Counted from the first letter of the stretch, positions 37,300 through 46,895 are shown. The stretch: DNA of 64,000 bases from Vibrio vulnificus NBRC 15645 = ATCC 27562 (GCF_002224265.1 NZ_CP012881.1:2232001-2296000), one strand, 5' to 3'. Numbers and translations are program-made. Notes: a model not told the origin generated them from the letters alone.

Positions 37300-38067
37300 T
37301 TATTCGCCGGCGACAACGCAAGGGATCTGCTGCTCTTTCAAAATCGCCGTGATCTCTTCTGGTGGCTGTTCATTGGTGATCAGCATATTGATTTGCGAAA
37401 TATTCCCCAGCTTGACCATCGCATTGCGGCCAAATTTACTGTGGTCAACGGCCAGATACACGCTGCGACTGTTTTCGATGATGGCTTGTTTCACACGCAC
37501 TTCATGGTAGTCGAAATCGAGTAGTGAGCCATCGTAATCGATGCCACTGATGCCAAGAATGCCGAAGTCCAAACGGAACTGCTTGATGAAGTCGAGTGTT
37601 GCTTCACCGACGATACCGCCATCACGGTTGCGAACTTCGCCGCCGGCAAGAATCACTTTAATCTCAGGATTGCTCAGCAAAATACTGGCAACGTTGATGT
37701 TGTTGGTGACAACGCGCAGCTGCTTGTGGTTTTTATTCAGAGCTTTGGCCACCGCTTCTGGTGTAGTGCCGATATCAATAAACAGCGTTGCGCCATCGGG
37801 AATGTGCTGCACCAACTCTTCGGCAATCAAATCTTTTTCGGTGAAATGTTCTTTTTTGCGCGTGGAGTAAGAGGTGTTCTCTGAACTGAGTGGGATAGTT
37901 GCTCCACCATGGTAGCGGCGAATTTTGTTTGCATCGGCAAGCTCATTCAGATCGCGGCGAATGGTTTGTGGGCTGACATTGAACTTCTCGACTAGCTCGT
38001 CGGTACTCACGTAGCCTTGTTTTTTCACCATCTCGATAATTTGTTGGTGTCTTGGAATCTGTTTCAC
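37300..38067 (-). CDS. glpR: GlpR, DeoR-family glycerol-3-phosphate repressor
   Basis: A 255-residue DeoR-type repressor. The N-terminal helix-turn-helix (RHQQIIEMVKKQGYVSTDEL, then VSPQTIRRDLNELA) is followed by a sugar-phosphate-binding isomerase-like domain (DGATLFIDIGTTPEAVAKAL; SLLDFDYHEVRVKQAII). GTG at 38067 has GGGAGAC upstream and gives the family length of about 252. It represses glp genes until glycerol-3-phosphate binds. Located between glpK and glpD. Confidence 0.92.
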   Translation of the reverse strand: MKQIPRHQQIIEMVKKQGYVSTDELVEKFNVSPQTIRRDLNELADANKIRRYHGGATIPLSSENTSYSTRKKEHFTEKDLIAEELVQHIPDGATLFIDIGTTPEAVAKALNKNHKQLRVVTNNINVASILLSNPEIKVILAGGEVRNRDGGIVGEATLDFIKQFRLDFGILGISGIDYDGSLLDFDYHEVRVKQAIIENSRSVYLAVDHSKFGRNAMVKLGNISQINMLITNEQPPEEITAILKEQQIPCVVAGE

Positions 38068-38202
38068 TTTGTCTCCCTGATGCCTCTGCCTCAATGATCC
38101 TTTTGGCAGAAATGCTGGCATTCGAAAATAATCACTCAGGCTATTGTGCGCTAAATGATGAGTTCATAGAAGTTGTCGAGGTCAAGAATTCGTGTGAAAC
38201 AA

Positions 38203-38227
38203 CAAAAAAGGGCGTCAAAAGACGCCC
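38203..38227 (-). terminator. Terminator of the glpFK operon
   Basis: GGGCGTC-TTTT-GACGCCC followed by TTTTTTG on the minus strand, 21 bp after the glpK stop. Confidence 0.9.
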
Positions 38228-38247
38228 AAAATTGGGGGGAGGTGATT

Positions 38248-39765
38248 TTAATCTTCGAGATCGCGCAATTCAGACCAAGTTTGCGCACATTTGACTGCAC
38301 GTTTCCAGCCTTTATAGCGTCGGCTGCGTTTCTCTTCATCTTGATGAGGAAGGAAGCTGCGGTCGATCTCTGCTTTGCCTTGAAGCTCATCAATGCTGTT
38401 CCAGTAACCCACGGCCAAGCCCGCTAGGTACGCAGCGCCCAGTGCGGTCACTTCAGTGACTTTTGGACGATGCACTTCGGTATCAAGCACATCAGATTGG
38501 AACTGCATGAGGAAGTTGTTGGCGACAGCGCCGCCATCTACGCGTAGAGCAGAGAGCTTAATGCCAGAGTCTGCTTGCATGGCGTCCAGTACATCACGGG
38601 TTTGATAGGCAATGCCTTCTAACGTTGCGCGGATGATGTGGTTTGAGTTGACGCCACGAGTTAGGCCAACGATGGTACCACGAGCATAGGCATCCCAGTA
38701 CGGTGCGCCTAAACCCGTAAAGGCTGGCACCACATACACGCCGTTTGATGTGTCCACTTTTGTGGCGAAGTATTCGGAATCATGCGCATCGGAAATCAGT
38801 TTCAGCTCATCACGCAGCCACTGAATCGAAGCGCCGCCCATAAAGACCGCCCCTTCCAGTGCGTAGGCAGGCTCGCCTTTTGGTCCACACGCTAGTGTGG
38901 TCAACAAACCGTTGCGTGAGGTCACTTTCTCTTGTCCGGTGTTCATCAGCAAGAAGCAACCCGTTCCGTAGGTATTTTTCGCTTGGCCTGCTTCGACACA
39001 CATTTGGCCGTACAGAGCCGCTTGTTGGTCACCCGCAATGCCTGAGATAGGAATACGCGTACCGCCTTTACCACCAATGTTGGTTTGGCCGTAAATTTCC
39101 GATGAGCGTTTTACTTCTGGCATCATCGACGCTGGGATGCCCATTTCTTCGAGCAGTTTGCTATCCCAACATAGGTCATTGATGTTGAACAGCATGGTGC
39201 GGGAGGCATTGGTGTAGTCAGTGACGTGCACGCGGCCTTGGGTCATCTTCCAGACCAGCCAAGTATCAACGGTACCAAACAGCAGTTTGCCCGCTTCGGC
39301 GTCTTCACGTGCCCCTTCAACATTATCGAGAATCCATTTTACTTTGGTGCCCGAGAAGTAAGGGTCAAGTACAAGACCCGTGTTTTCGCGGATGTAAGAT
39401 TCCAATCCGCGCGCTTTTAGGTCCTCACAGATGTCGGCAGTACGACGGCACTGCCAAACAATGGCGTTGTAAACAGGCTTGCCTGTTTCTTTGTTCCAAA
39501 CGATGGTGGTTTCACGTTGGTTGGTGATACCGATGGCAGCCACTTGGTCGCTGCGGATGCCTTTTTTACCCAGTGCTTCAACGAGTGTAGAGCTCTGAGT
39601 CGCGTAAATTTCCATTGGATCATGTTCTACCCAGCCTGCTTGTGGGTAAATCTGAGTGAACTCGCGCTGGGAGACAGAAACGATGTTCGCGTCGTGATCT
39701 AAAACCACAGCACGAGAGCTGGTGGTGCCTTGGTCCAGTGCAACGATGTACTTCTGCTCAGTCAT
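38248..39765 (-). CDS. glpK: Glycerol kinase GlpK
   Basis: A 505-residue FGGY-family kinase that makes sn-glycerol-3-phosphate from glycerol and ATP. The N-terminal [18 protein letters not shown], the middle block [13 protein letters not shown] and the FGGY signature region ([36 protein letters not shown]) are all intact. AAGGATC lies before the ATG. It follows glpF by 67 bp and is trapped by the terminator at 38203, so glpF-glpK form one operon as in E. coli. Confidence 0.97.
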   Translation of the reverse strand: MTEQKYIVALDQGTTSSRAVVLDHDANIVSVSQREFTQIYPQAGWVEHDPMEIYATQSSTLVEALGKKGIRSDQVAAIGITNQRETTIVWNKETGKPVYNAIVWQCRRTADICEDLKARGLESYIRENTGLVLDPYFSGTKVKWILDNVEGAREDAEAGKLLFGTVDTWLVWKMTQGRVHVTDYTNASRTMLFNINDLCWDSKLLEEMGIPASMMPEVKRSSEIYGQTNIGGKGGTRIPISGIAGDQQAALYGQMCVEAGQAKNTYGTGCFLLMNTGQEKVTSRNGLLTTLACGPKGEPAYALEGAVFMGGASIQWLRDELKLISDAHDSEYFATKVDTSNGVYVVPAFTGLGAPYWDAYARGTIVGLTRGVNSNHIIRATLEGIAYQTRDVLDAMQADSGIKLSALRVDGGAVANNFLMQFQSDVLDTEVHRPKVTEVTALGAAYLAGLAVGYWNSIDELQGKAEIDRSFLPHQDEEKRSRRYKGWKRAVKCAQTWSELRDLED

Positions 39766-39832
39766 GGTAGGATCCTTTTGTTTCGTTATTACTATTTTAG
39801 TTAATTTTGTGTCGTTCAGAGCAAGCGGCTAA

Positions 39833-40684
39833 TTATGCGCGTGCTTCTTTGGCTTCTTCTTCCGTTTCACATTGGTTCGGAATGGTGCAACCTGAGCCTA
39901 CTTTCGGTAAGTATGCCGCAATCGCTTTTGGATAGAGCCAGCCACCAAAACACGCACCTGCAATCGGCGCCAAAATCGGTACGATGAAGTAAGGAATGTC
40001 TCGACCACCGCTTAGGGCATAATCCCAACCTGCGAAGTAAGCGAACAGTTTTGGTCCGAAGTCACGTGCTGGGTTCATAGCGAAGCCCGTTAGTGGACCT
40101 AATGAACCACCGATCACCGCAATCAAGATACCAATCAACAGCGGGTTCATAGCGCCACGTGGTGCACCATTGTGCTCGTCACCTAAGGCGAGGATGGCAA
40201 ACATCAATACCGCAGTAATGACAAATTCCACCGCAAACGCACCAAAGAAGGAGAGTGAAGCGTGTGGGTAGGTGGAGAAGATACCTGCTGTAGCAAGGGC
40301 TTCTTGGCTGCTGCGAACAAAGTTATGCGCGATCTCGTAGTCAGTAAACAAGTTGCTGTAGAGGGTATAAACCAGAGCCGCAGAGCAGAATGCGCCCAGT
40401 AACTGCGCGATGATGTAAGGGACCACTTTCGCTTTATCGAAGCCGTGGAATGCCGCTAAGGCAATGGTGACCGCGGGGTTGATGTGCGCGCCGGATACCC
40501 CAGCCGTACAGTAAATCGCGATCGAGACACCAAAGCCCCAAACGATACTGATTTCCCATTGGCCGAACTGAGCACCAGCAAGCACCAGTGCTGCCACGCA
40601 GCCAACACCGAAAAATATAAGTAGCCCTGTACCGATGAATTCGGCCAGGCACTCTCCGAAAAGAGTGTGTTTTTTGTTAGTCAT
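39833..40684 (-). CDS. glpF: Glycerol facilitator GlpF (aquaglyceroporin)
   Basis: A 283-residue MIP-family channel for glycerol. The two pore NPA motifs are GAHINPAVT and GFAMNPARDFGPK, the latter with the Asp typical of glycerol-conducting members. Six hydrophobic segments plus two half-helices are apparent, and the ends of the fold are LAEFIGTGLLIFFGVG and ILAPIAGACFGGWLY. First gene of glpFK, with a GlpR box 108 bp upstream. Confidence 0.96.
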   Translation of the reverse strand: MTNKKHTLFGECLAEFIGTGLLIFFGVGCVAALVLAGAQFGQWEISIVWGFGVSIAIYCTAGVSGAHINPAVTIALAAFHGFDKAKVVPYIIAQLLGAFCSAALVYTLYSNLFTDYEIAHNFVRSSQEALATAGIFSTYPHASLSFFGAFAVEFVITAVLMFAILALGDEHNGAPRGAMNPLLIGILIAVIGGSLGPLTGFAMNPARDFGPKLFAYFAGWDYALSGGRDIPYFIVPILAPIAGACFGGWLYPKAIAAYLPKVGSGCTIPNQCETEEEAKEARA

Positions 40685-41118
40685 GGTAAGCGTCCTTTAA
40701 GTTCACGTTATTTGTGCTTTTTATTATCTACTGCATGCACACAAGCTATTTTGCACATTTAAACGATTGCGAAAATAAACAAACACTCAAAATGCGCGTT
40801 CGAGCATAAATTCATTAATGAAAGGTAGGTTTTTTGTTAATTAAGTCATCATTTGAACTTTTTCACTCTTACGGATAAGAAGGCAGCAATAAATCAGCTT
40901 CCGTAAGCAATATTAAAGGAAGTATATGCGTAGTGAATGAGTGTAAGTGGCTGTGAATATTACATTTAATTAACGTAATCGTCTGAAGCGTGTTGTGGAA
41001 ATGTGATATGAATTTCGTTGTCTATTGCTGTTTGGATACGATCTCAGCAGATTGATGCAGTTCTGGTCGTACCAATTGGAGTGAAAAGGAAAGCGAAGCG
41101 GTTGAGGAGAATTTTCGA
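40685..41118. promoter_or_regulatory. Long glpF leader/promoter region without a gene
   Basis: This 434-bp stretch between glpF and the dapD terminator is AT-rich. It holds the GlpR box and one CRP-like half-site (AAATGTGAT at about 41000). I find no convincing reading frame or hairpin terminator for a small RNA, although the length leaves room for one. Confidence 0.5.
40792..40807. promoter_or_regulatory. GlpR box upstream of glpF
   Basis: ATGCGCGTTCGAGCAT, an inverted repeat with the same 7-2-7 layout as the site at glpD. It lies 108 bp before the glpF ATG. Confidence 0.6.
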
Positions 41119-41148
41119 AAAAGAAAAGCCCTTCATTGATGAAGGGCT
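41119..41148 (-). terminator. Terminator of dapD
   Basis: AGCCCTTC-ATCAAT-GAAGGGCT followed by TTTCTTTTTC on the minus strand, 30 bp after the dapD stop. Confidence 0.85.
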
Positions 41149-41178
41149 CGAACTAACGCTATCTCAGAATGCACGAGA

Positions 41179-42210
41179 TTAGTTGTTTTTGTGCAGCTCG
41201 CTGTTGAGCTCTACCGCAGTTTTGTTCGCCAAGCATTCAATTTGGCCCGTCACTGAGTTGCGACGGAACAGTAGGTCAGATACACCTGCTAAATCGCGCG
41301 CTTTAACCATTTCGACTTCTTGGCCTGTGGAATCAAGCATGCGTACTTTAGAGCCAGCGGTTACGTAAAGGCCAGATTCTACCGTACAGCGATCACCCAA
41401 TGGGAAACCAAGACCTGCGTTTGCACCAAGTAGTGAATTTTCACCAATAGACACGACCACTTTACCGCCGCCAGATAGGGTACCCATGATCGATGCACCA
41501 CCCCCAATGTCAGAACCGTTACCGACAACAACACCCGCAGAGATGCGGCCTTCAACCATGCTTACGCCAGTGGTACCCGCGTTGAAGTTGATGAAGCCTT
41601 CGTGCATGACAGTTGTGCCTTCACCAACGTGAGCGCCAAGACGTACGCGAGACGTGTCGGCGATACGCACGCCTGTTGGTACCACGTAATCCACCATTTT
41701 AGGGAACTTGTCGACGCAATCGACAGTGAGGACACGGCCAGCTAAACGCGCTTCGATTTGGCGTTCTGCCAGTTCAGGTAGATCGATTGGACCTTCGTTG
41801 GTCCATGCGATGTTGTGCAGTAGACCGAAAATGCCGTCCAGTACGGTACCGTGTGGTTGAACTAGGCGGTTAGAGATGAGTTGCAGTTTTAGGAAACCTT
41901 CAGCAACGCTTTGTGGCTGCTCGTCAGTAGCAAGAATAACCAGTACCAGTGGTTGTGCTGACTCTGCCGCTTTTGCTGCGAAAGAGGCGTTTGCTGCATC
42001 ACCATTTGCTTCAAACGCTGCTGCCAGTTCTGCACTTTGCGCCGCAGAGATCTCGATAGCTTGGTTGCCTTGCTCGTAGCCCGCAACGGCTGCTAGAGCG
42101 TTGACTAGCGCCTCGCTTGGGTTAAGAACAGGGTTTGGAAAAAACGCTTCGATGATTTTGCCGTCGCGGTTTTTGGTTGCTGTACCAAAGGCGAGAGAAA
42201 AGAAAGCCAT
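41179..42210 (-). CDS. dapD: Tetrahydrodipicolinate N-succinyltransferase DapD (long type)
   Basis: A 343-residue acyltransferase of lysine/diaminopimelate synthesis that transfers succinyl from succinyl-CoA to tetrahydrodipicolinate. The C-terminal half shows left-handed beta-helix hexapeptide repeats (VRIADTSRVRLGAHVGEGT, GISAGVVVGNGSDIGGGASI-type runs). It belongs to the longer DapD subfamily seen in Pseudomonas and vibrios rather than the 274-residue E. coli form. GGAG precedes the ATG. Confidence 0.9.
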   Translation of the reverse strand: MAFFSLAFGTATKNRDGKIIEAFFPNPVLNPSEALVNALAAVAGYEQGNQAIEISAAQSAELAAAFEANGDAANASFAAKAAESAQPLVLVILATDEQPQSVAEGFLKLQLISNRLVQPHGTVLDGIFGLLHNIAWTNEGPIDLPELAERQIEARLAGRVLTVDCVDKFPKMVDYVVPTGVRIADTSRVRLGAHVGEGTTVMHEGFINFNAGTTGVSMVEGRISAGVVVGNGSDIGGGASIMGTLSGGGKVVVSIGENSLLGANAGLGFPLGDRCTVESGLYVTAGSKVRMLDSTGQEVEMVKARDLAGVSDLLFRRNSVTGQIECLANKTAVELNSELHKNN

Positions 42211-42378
42211 AGTTGATCTCCATGTGTTGAGTCTTTGTCACGCGCCATTCACTGGCAAGCGCTGGAATTAAGTTATAGCCATCATAAAGAGACAAAAAAA
42301 GACTTTAAACCCCTCAAAGGGAGAAAGTCTGTAGATGGATACCCTTTGTCTTTTTAACGATATATTTCTTCGTATGGC

Positions 42379-42505
42379 TATATCCTTCCTACTTGAAGCT
42401 GCAGCGGTGTTGGCTGCATTCGTTCACACCAATCACATAGGTTATCTATGCTCATGGGATTCACTCATTTGCCGCCTACCCGCAACTTCAAGTGGTTTGG
42501 GTATA
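42379..42505. repeat. ERIC-like (IRU) intergenic repeat, 127 bp
   Basis: The element runs from TATATCCTTCCTACTTGAAG to CAACTTCAAGTGGTTTGGGT plus ATA. The ends are inverted (CTTGAAG/CTTCAAG), the centre has GGGATTCACTCATTTGCCGC, and the length is exactly that of the ERIC consensus. It fills the gap between dapD and yebG, the rest of which (42211-42378) holds only the dapD promoter. Confidence 0.8.
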
Positions 42506-42528
42506 TTTTGTATTTTGTCGCCAAAATC

Positions 42529-42555
42529 AAAACCGCCGCACAGGGCGACGGTTTT
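42529..42555 (-). terminator. Terminator of yebG
   Basis: AAAACCGTCG pairs imperfectly with CGGCGGTTTT and is followed by GATTTTGG on the minus strand. Confidence 0.75.
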
Positions 42556-42576
42556 ATTCGACATTGTTTGCGAAGA

Positions 42577-42891
42577 TTAAGCGGCGTCTTCTGCTGATTC
42601 ATCTTCGCCGGCTGCGTCATCAGCAACCGCGGCTAGCTTCTTTTCTTTTTTCGGCGTTGGGCGGCGTTTTGCGCCTAGCGCGTAAAGAAGCTCTTCTTTG
42701 TTCTGAGCGAGGAACATCGCCAAGTCTTCTTGTTTGCCTTCATCTTCAAGAAGATCGCTTTTACCTAGTAAGTCGAAAAGCTCATCTGCCATATCCAGCA
42801 TTTTGTCGTATGCGTCAGCTTCCGCTTTAGAGGTAAAAGTCATTTTCTCTTCTCCGTTGCGTTCTACCACGTACTTGACGATAACAGCCAT
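42577..42891 (-). CDS. yebG: YebG family SOS-induced protein
   Basis: A 104-residue protein. The first 50 residues (MAVIVKYVVERNGEEKMTFT, then SKAEADAYDKMLDMADEL) are nearly those of E. coli YebG, a DNA-damage-inducible protein of unknown biochemical role. The tail is an acidic, Ala-rich extension. A consensus LexA box lies 37 bp upstream, so SOS control is conserved. AGAGGA precedes the ATG. Confidence 0.92.
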   Translation of the reverse strand: MAVIVKYVVERNGEEKMTFTSKAEADAYDKMLDMADELFDLLGKSDLLEDEGKQEDLAMFLAQNKEELLYALGAKRRPTPKKEKKLAAVADDAAGEDESAEDAA

Positions 42892-42927
42892 GGTTAATCC
42901 TCTAAGTTAAATAGTCCAGAAATTGTA

Positions 42928-42943
42928 CTGTGCGTTTATACAG
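42928..42943. promoter_or_regulatory. LexA box of yebG
   Basis: CTGTGCGTTTATACAG matches the LexA pattern CTGT-N8-ACAG exactly and is flanked by A and C/T-rich sequence at promoter distance from yebG. Confidence 0.88.
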
Positions 42944-42995
42944 CTTTTCATCAGTAATGTCCATTGACTCGCGTCAAAATGAGAGCTGAATTCCG

Positions 42996-43892
42996 CTATC
43001 GTTCGGGATGCCAATGGTGGCAAAAATCGATAAAAGCTTTAAGTAACGGACTTTGATACTTTTCTTTGTGTACCAGCAGCCAAAAGCGGCGCTTCATGTC
43101 GAGTGGCATCGGGATCATTTTCACGCGACCATCTCGTACAGCATGGTCAGCCGAGAGGCGGGATAAGCAGCCAAGCCCAAGTCCTGCGGAAACCGAATTG
43201 ATCAACGCTTCGGTAGTGTTGAGCTGAAAGGCTTCATGCCAATGCTCTATGCGTGGCGCGATAACTCGATGGAAAAATTCACGTGAGCCAGAGCCGGCTT
43301 CGCGCAAAATCCACTGACTGTTCTCCAGTTCAGTGAGTGAGATTGAGCCATTCAGTTCAAGAGGAAAATCGGGCGGACAAATGACACACATTTCGTCCTC
43401 GCTAAACTGGGTCGCATTAAGTTCGGGATGCAGTGTTTTGCCTTCAATCAGGGCGATATCGAGCTCGTAGTCCACCAGCATATCGCAGATCTGCGCCGAG
43501 TTAGAAATGAACAGGCTCTGTGCTTGATGCTGGGTGTGGCGGCGAAAATCGCTGAGCAAATAGGGCGCAACTTGATTACCGATGGTGTCGCTAGCGCCAA
43601 TACGAAGTTGACCTGACAGTGTCATGTCTTGATCAAACAGCGACTCAATCGCGCTGGCTCGGCTCAACAGCTCATCGGCCAATGGCAAGAGCTTTTGCCC
43701 TTCTTGATTGAGAATCAAACGGTTATTAACGCGATCAAACAGATGATGACCAATTTGCTTCTCCAACTCGGACAGCGCCATGCTCACTGCCGCTTTGGAA
43801 AGAAAGAGACTTTCCGAAGCCGCGGTGAGCGTGTTGTGCTGAGTGATGGTGGTAAACACTTTGAGTTGTTTCAGAGAAATGTGACTTGCCAT
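42996..43892 (-). CDS. LysR-family regulator, YeiE/CysB-like subgroup
   Basis: A 298-residue LysR regulator with an N-terminal winged HTH (ISLKQLKVFTTITQHNTLTA, then SKAAVSMALSELEKQIG). The effector domain shows IGASDTIGNQVAPYLL and WILREAGSGSREFFHRV, segments that resemble E. coli YeiE, a sulfite-responsive regulator. It is divergent from the TDT transporter at 44001 with about 108 bp between, so it probably regulates that gene. The effector is not proven. Confidence 0.85.
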   Translation of the reverse strand: MASHISLKQLKVFTTITQHNTLTAASESLFLSKAAVSMALSELEKQIGHHLFDRVNNRLILNQEGQKLLPLADELLSRASAIESLFDQDMTLSGQLRIGASDTIGNQVAPYLLSDFRRHTQHQAQSLFISNSAQICDMLVDYELDIALIEGKTLHPELNATQFSEDEMCVICPPDFPLELNGSISLTELENSQWILREAGSGSREFFHRVIAPRIEHWHEAFQLNTTEALINSVSAGLGLGCLSRLSADHAVRDGRVKMIPMPLDMKRRFWLLVHKEKYQSPLLKAFIDFCHHWHPER

Positions 43893-44000
43893 GCTCTCTC
43901 GTTAAATAATATTGAACGTTGGTTCTAAATAATTAGATATCTTCAAACATTAAGCAAGCATAAAATAGCGCCATACAAAGATAGCCTTGTTGAGGTCGTG

Positions 44001-44978
44001 ATGATTCAAAGAACAAAAGCAAAAGTAATGGGCGCTCCAACACCGATGGCAGGTTTGGCGCTTGGTATTGCGAGCTTAGGCTGGAGTTGGGAAAACTTGG
44101 CAACATTAAACGGCTATGGACAGTGGATAAGTGCGGCAATCGCCAGCGGTTTGCTGGTTATCTTGGCGATTAAATTTCTATTTCATCGCCACCTATTGCA
44201 GCAAGATCTTGCACACCCAGTAGTGGGGAGTGTTGTACCAACATTTGCGATGGGAACGATGGTCGTCTCAAACTCGCTAGGGCACTTTTTCCCTGTTGCG
44301 GGAGATGTACTTTGGTTGGTCGCCGTTGTACTGCATATCGTGTTTCTTGTGAGCTTCTTGTACCATCGTGCTCAAAACTTCGAACTTCACCACATGGTAC
44401 CAAGTTGGTTTGTACCACCGGTCGGTATCATTGTTGCGGATGTTTCTTTCTCGGGTAATCCTGCTTTAGCCCCTATTGCGCACGGTGCACTTGTGTTTGG
44501 TATGGTGGCTTACGCGGTGATGTTGCCATTGATGATCTACCGTTTTATGTTTACGCATGAAGTGCCAGATGCCGCCAAACCAACGATGGCAATTATGGCC
44601 GCACCAGCGAGCCTTTCATTGGCAGGTTACTTAACCGTGACGGCTCAACCTTCGCCAGTGATTATTGCGTTGCTATTTGGTATTGCCGTACTGATGACGG
44701 CGATTATTTACCTCGCGTTTGTTAAGTTGCTTCGTTTGCCTTTTAGCCCTGGCTATGCGGCGTTTACTTTCCCAATGGTGATTGGTGCCACTGCACTGTT
44801 TAAAATGGCCAACTGGATGCAACAGGCAGGTTTAAGCGGCCACTATGTTGAACAAGTGAGAATGCTGGCTGGTGTCGAGCTGTTGGTGGCCACGATTGTG
44901 GTGGGATATGTCGCGGTGCAATACTTCTACAATTTAGTGGTGTTGCCAAAACGCAGCGTGCTTGGCAAATTTGCCTAG
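44001..44978 (+). CDS. TDT/SLAC1-TehA family transporter
   Basis: A 325-residue membrane protein with ten hydrophobic segments in the pattern of the tellurite-resistance/dicarboxylate (TDT) family, which includes TehA, plant SLAC1 anion channels and fungal sulfite exporters. PTPMAGLALGIASLGWSWE starts TM1, and MVPSWFVPPVGIIVA and AAPASLSLAGYL are typical family stretches. The divergent YeiE-like regulator hints at sulfite or a related anion, but that is inferred. ATG at 44001 is used because GAGG lies 5 bp from it. Confidence 0.85.
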   Translation: MIQRTKAKVMGAPTPMAGLALGIASLGWSWENLATLNGYGQWISAAIASGLLVILAIKFLFHRHLLQQDLAHPVVGSVVPTFAMGTMVVSNSLGHFFPVAGDVLWLVAVVLHIVFLVSFLYHRAQNFELHHMVPSWFVPPVGIIVADVSFSGNPALAPIAHGALVFGMVAYAVMLPLMIYRFMFTHEVPDAAKPTMAIMAAPASLSLAGYLTVTAQPSPVIIALLFGIAVLMTAIIYLAFVKLLRLPFSPGYAAFTFPMVIGATALFKMANWMQQAGLSGHYVEQVRMLAGVELLVATIVVGYVAVQYFYNLVVLPKRSVLGKFA

Positions 44979-44999
44979 TATCGAATGGTGTCGTAGAGA

Positions 45000-45032
45000 A
45001 AAAACGCCTCGCAGATCATGCGAGGCGTTTTT
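45000..45032. terminator. Strong bidirectional terminator
   Basis: AAAAACGCCTCGCA-GATCA-TGCGAGGCGTTTTT, a perfect 14-bp stem between the convergent transporter and sulfatase-fold genes. Confidence 0.92.
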
Positions 45033-45056
45033 GCTTAATGGCGAGAAAAACGGTCG

Positions 45057-46895
45057 TTAGCCCTTGTGATAGAAGCGCGACATCAGTTCCAGTGATTGCT
45101 GAATCACATTAACCGGCACTTTGTGGTCTTTAACAATTTTCAATTGGTTGTTGAGCTGTTTTGAGTTTCCTGCCGGGTTAACCACCATCATCATCTCTTG
45201 GCCGACGAGTGCATAGTTGTAGTAGCTCCCCGCGATAAACCAATCTCGAGATTTGCTCGCGTCGAACAAGTTGTCTCCAACGCTAAAATCGGCAGTATTC
45301 ATTTTATTATCAAAAAGCATCGCCATCAGTGTGGGCACCACATCAAAGTGGGTGGTGCGATAATCGTAAGTCTTGGCGGCTTGGCCTGGTGCGTAGAGGT
45401 ACAAAGGTACGTGAATTTGCGCTTGGCTGTAATTGCCTGAATGCCCCCAATAGTTCATGCGATTATCGTTAAACTCTTCACCATGATCCGAGGTGATAAC
45501 CACGATGGTGTTCTCCAAATCAATCTTGCTCAGTACTTTGCCGATTAAGCCATCAATGTAGTAGAGCGAATTCTTGTAGCGATTATGGTACAGATCGGCA
45601 TCAAAATCGTTGTTGAGCAAGATGTGATCTACGCGTTCCCAATACGGTGTGAATTTCGCGCCTTCTGGTTCAGGGAACTCGGTGCCATGGGCAGAGTCGT
45701 AGAACAGAAAACCGAAATAGGGTTGGTTACTCGGCTGAGCTTCAAAGGCGATAAAGTCTTCAGTAATGCGCGCGTCGCGTTCAACTTGCGTTGTTCCTGG
45801 TGTTTTCAAGCGCAGATCTTTGACGTTTTTAAACACTGTGCGTGACAGTGGAGGGCTGGTTAGCGACGCTGAACCGAAGATTCCCATGCGATATCCGGCG
45901 CTTTGCAGGCTATCCATAAACACTGGGGCGGTTTGACTGGCGTAAAAACTGTCCCAATAGGTGGCAGGCAGGCTATAGAACAGGCTAAATATGCCCGCTT
46001 GGGTAGAATTGCCGCCACTCATGTGTTGCGAAAAGTTGGCCGTTTTTTGCGCAAATTGGCTAACGTTAGGCATGATTTCAGCCGTGGCGTCACTGTGTCG
46101 CCAAGCGTCCACTAAGATAAACAGCACGTTGGGTTGTTTTGTTTGTGTCGGCAAGCTGACGGGCTCAAGTGGGTAGTCCAGTTGACTGCCCTCGACGTTT
46201 TTCAACTCAACGCGATTTTGCGCCGCAATCTTTTCATCGACAAAGCCATTTTTGTACATGAAGGAGCGGGCGGTGAGTGGGTAATAAAGCGGCCAGTTAT
46301 TGGTAAATTGGCTGACCTCATTGTCGTACAACGCATTTTTATACGCATGCACCATTTGGCTGCTCAGCAACATAACAAACCACAATGCGACAAAAGCGAA
46401 CTTGAGTTTGCTGTTAGCGAGAAGCTTGCTGAGCCATACCGCGATGGCGAGGCCAATGAACATCACCGCAATCTCCGAGATGAAAATTAACCAACTTAGC
46501 CAAGAGATATTGAAGACTTCATTTCCGCCATCAAAAAACATGCGGATCAGCAAGCCGTTAATATGAAATTTATAGTGTTGGAAAACCGTGATGTCGATCT
46601 TCAGCGCAATCACTAACAGAGCGGCAAGTGTGATGACGATGCCTTTAAACAGCCGAGTTGGCAACAGCGTCAGTGGAAGACTGAGCAGCATGATGGGGAA
46701 GCTGAGTAAACCGAGCCAGCCCAACTGGGTAGCAATAAGATAGACGCTCTGTATTCCAGACAGATCTTGAGAGGGATCAGACGAGAGTACAAACGGGTAA
46801 CAGGCGATGGACAGATAAACCGTGAAGCAAGCAAAAAAAGCAATCAGCCACGCGCTATTGGAGGAGAGTTTTCGCAACATCTTTTTGAATCCCAT
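45057..46895 (-). CDS. YejM/PbgA-like inner-membrane sulfatase-fold protein
   Basis: A 612-residue protein. Five N-terminal membrane segments (about 15-190, DUF3413 region) lead into a periplasmic alkaline-phosphatase/sulfatase domain from about 250 on (NVLFILVDAWRHSD; GGNSTQAGIFSLFY; VVITSDHGEEFND; WGHSGNYSQAQIHVPLY). E. coli YejM/PbgA is the named relative and controls LPS synthesis through LapB and FtsH. Here Thr in the NST motif and the DHGEEF histidine are kept, so either an enzyme (lipid phosphoethanolamine-type transfer) or a signalling role is possible. It stands alone between two strong terminators/promoters. Confidence 0.85.
   Translation of the reverse strand: MGFKKMLRKLSSNSAWLIAFFACFTVYLSIACYPFVLSSDPSQDLSGIQSVYLIATQLGWLGLLSFPIMLLSLPLTLLPTRLFKGIVITLAALLVIALKIDITVFQHYKFHINGLLIRMFFDGGNEVFNISWLSWLIFISEIAVMFIGLAIAVWLSKLLANSKLKFAFVALWFVMLLSSQMVHAYKNALYDNEVSQFTNNWPLYYPLTARSFMYKNGFVDEKIAAQNRVELKNVEGSQLDYPLEPVSLPTQTKQPNVLFILVDAWRHSDATAEIMPNVSQFAQKTANFSQHMSGGNSTQAGIFSLFYSLPATYWDSFYASQTAPVFMDSLQSAGYRMGIFGSASLTSPPLSRTVFKNVKDLRLKTPGTTQVERDARITEDFIAFEAQPSNQPYFGFLFYDSAHGTEFPEPEGAKFTPYWERVDHILLNNDFDADLYHNRYKNSLYYIDGLIGKVLSKIDLENTIVVITSDHGEEFNDNRMNYWGHSGNYSQAQIHVPLYLYAPGQAAKTYDYRTTHFDVVPTLMAMLFDNKMNTADFSVGDNLFDASKSRDWFIAGSYYNYALVGQEMMMVVNPAGNSKQLNNQLKIVKDHKVPVNVIQQSLELMSRFYHKG

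Noticed and set aside
42335..42580. 81-codon frame in the dapD-yebG gap
   Set aside because: It lies over the ERIC element and the yebG terminator and has no ribosome binding site.
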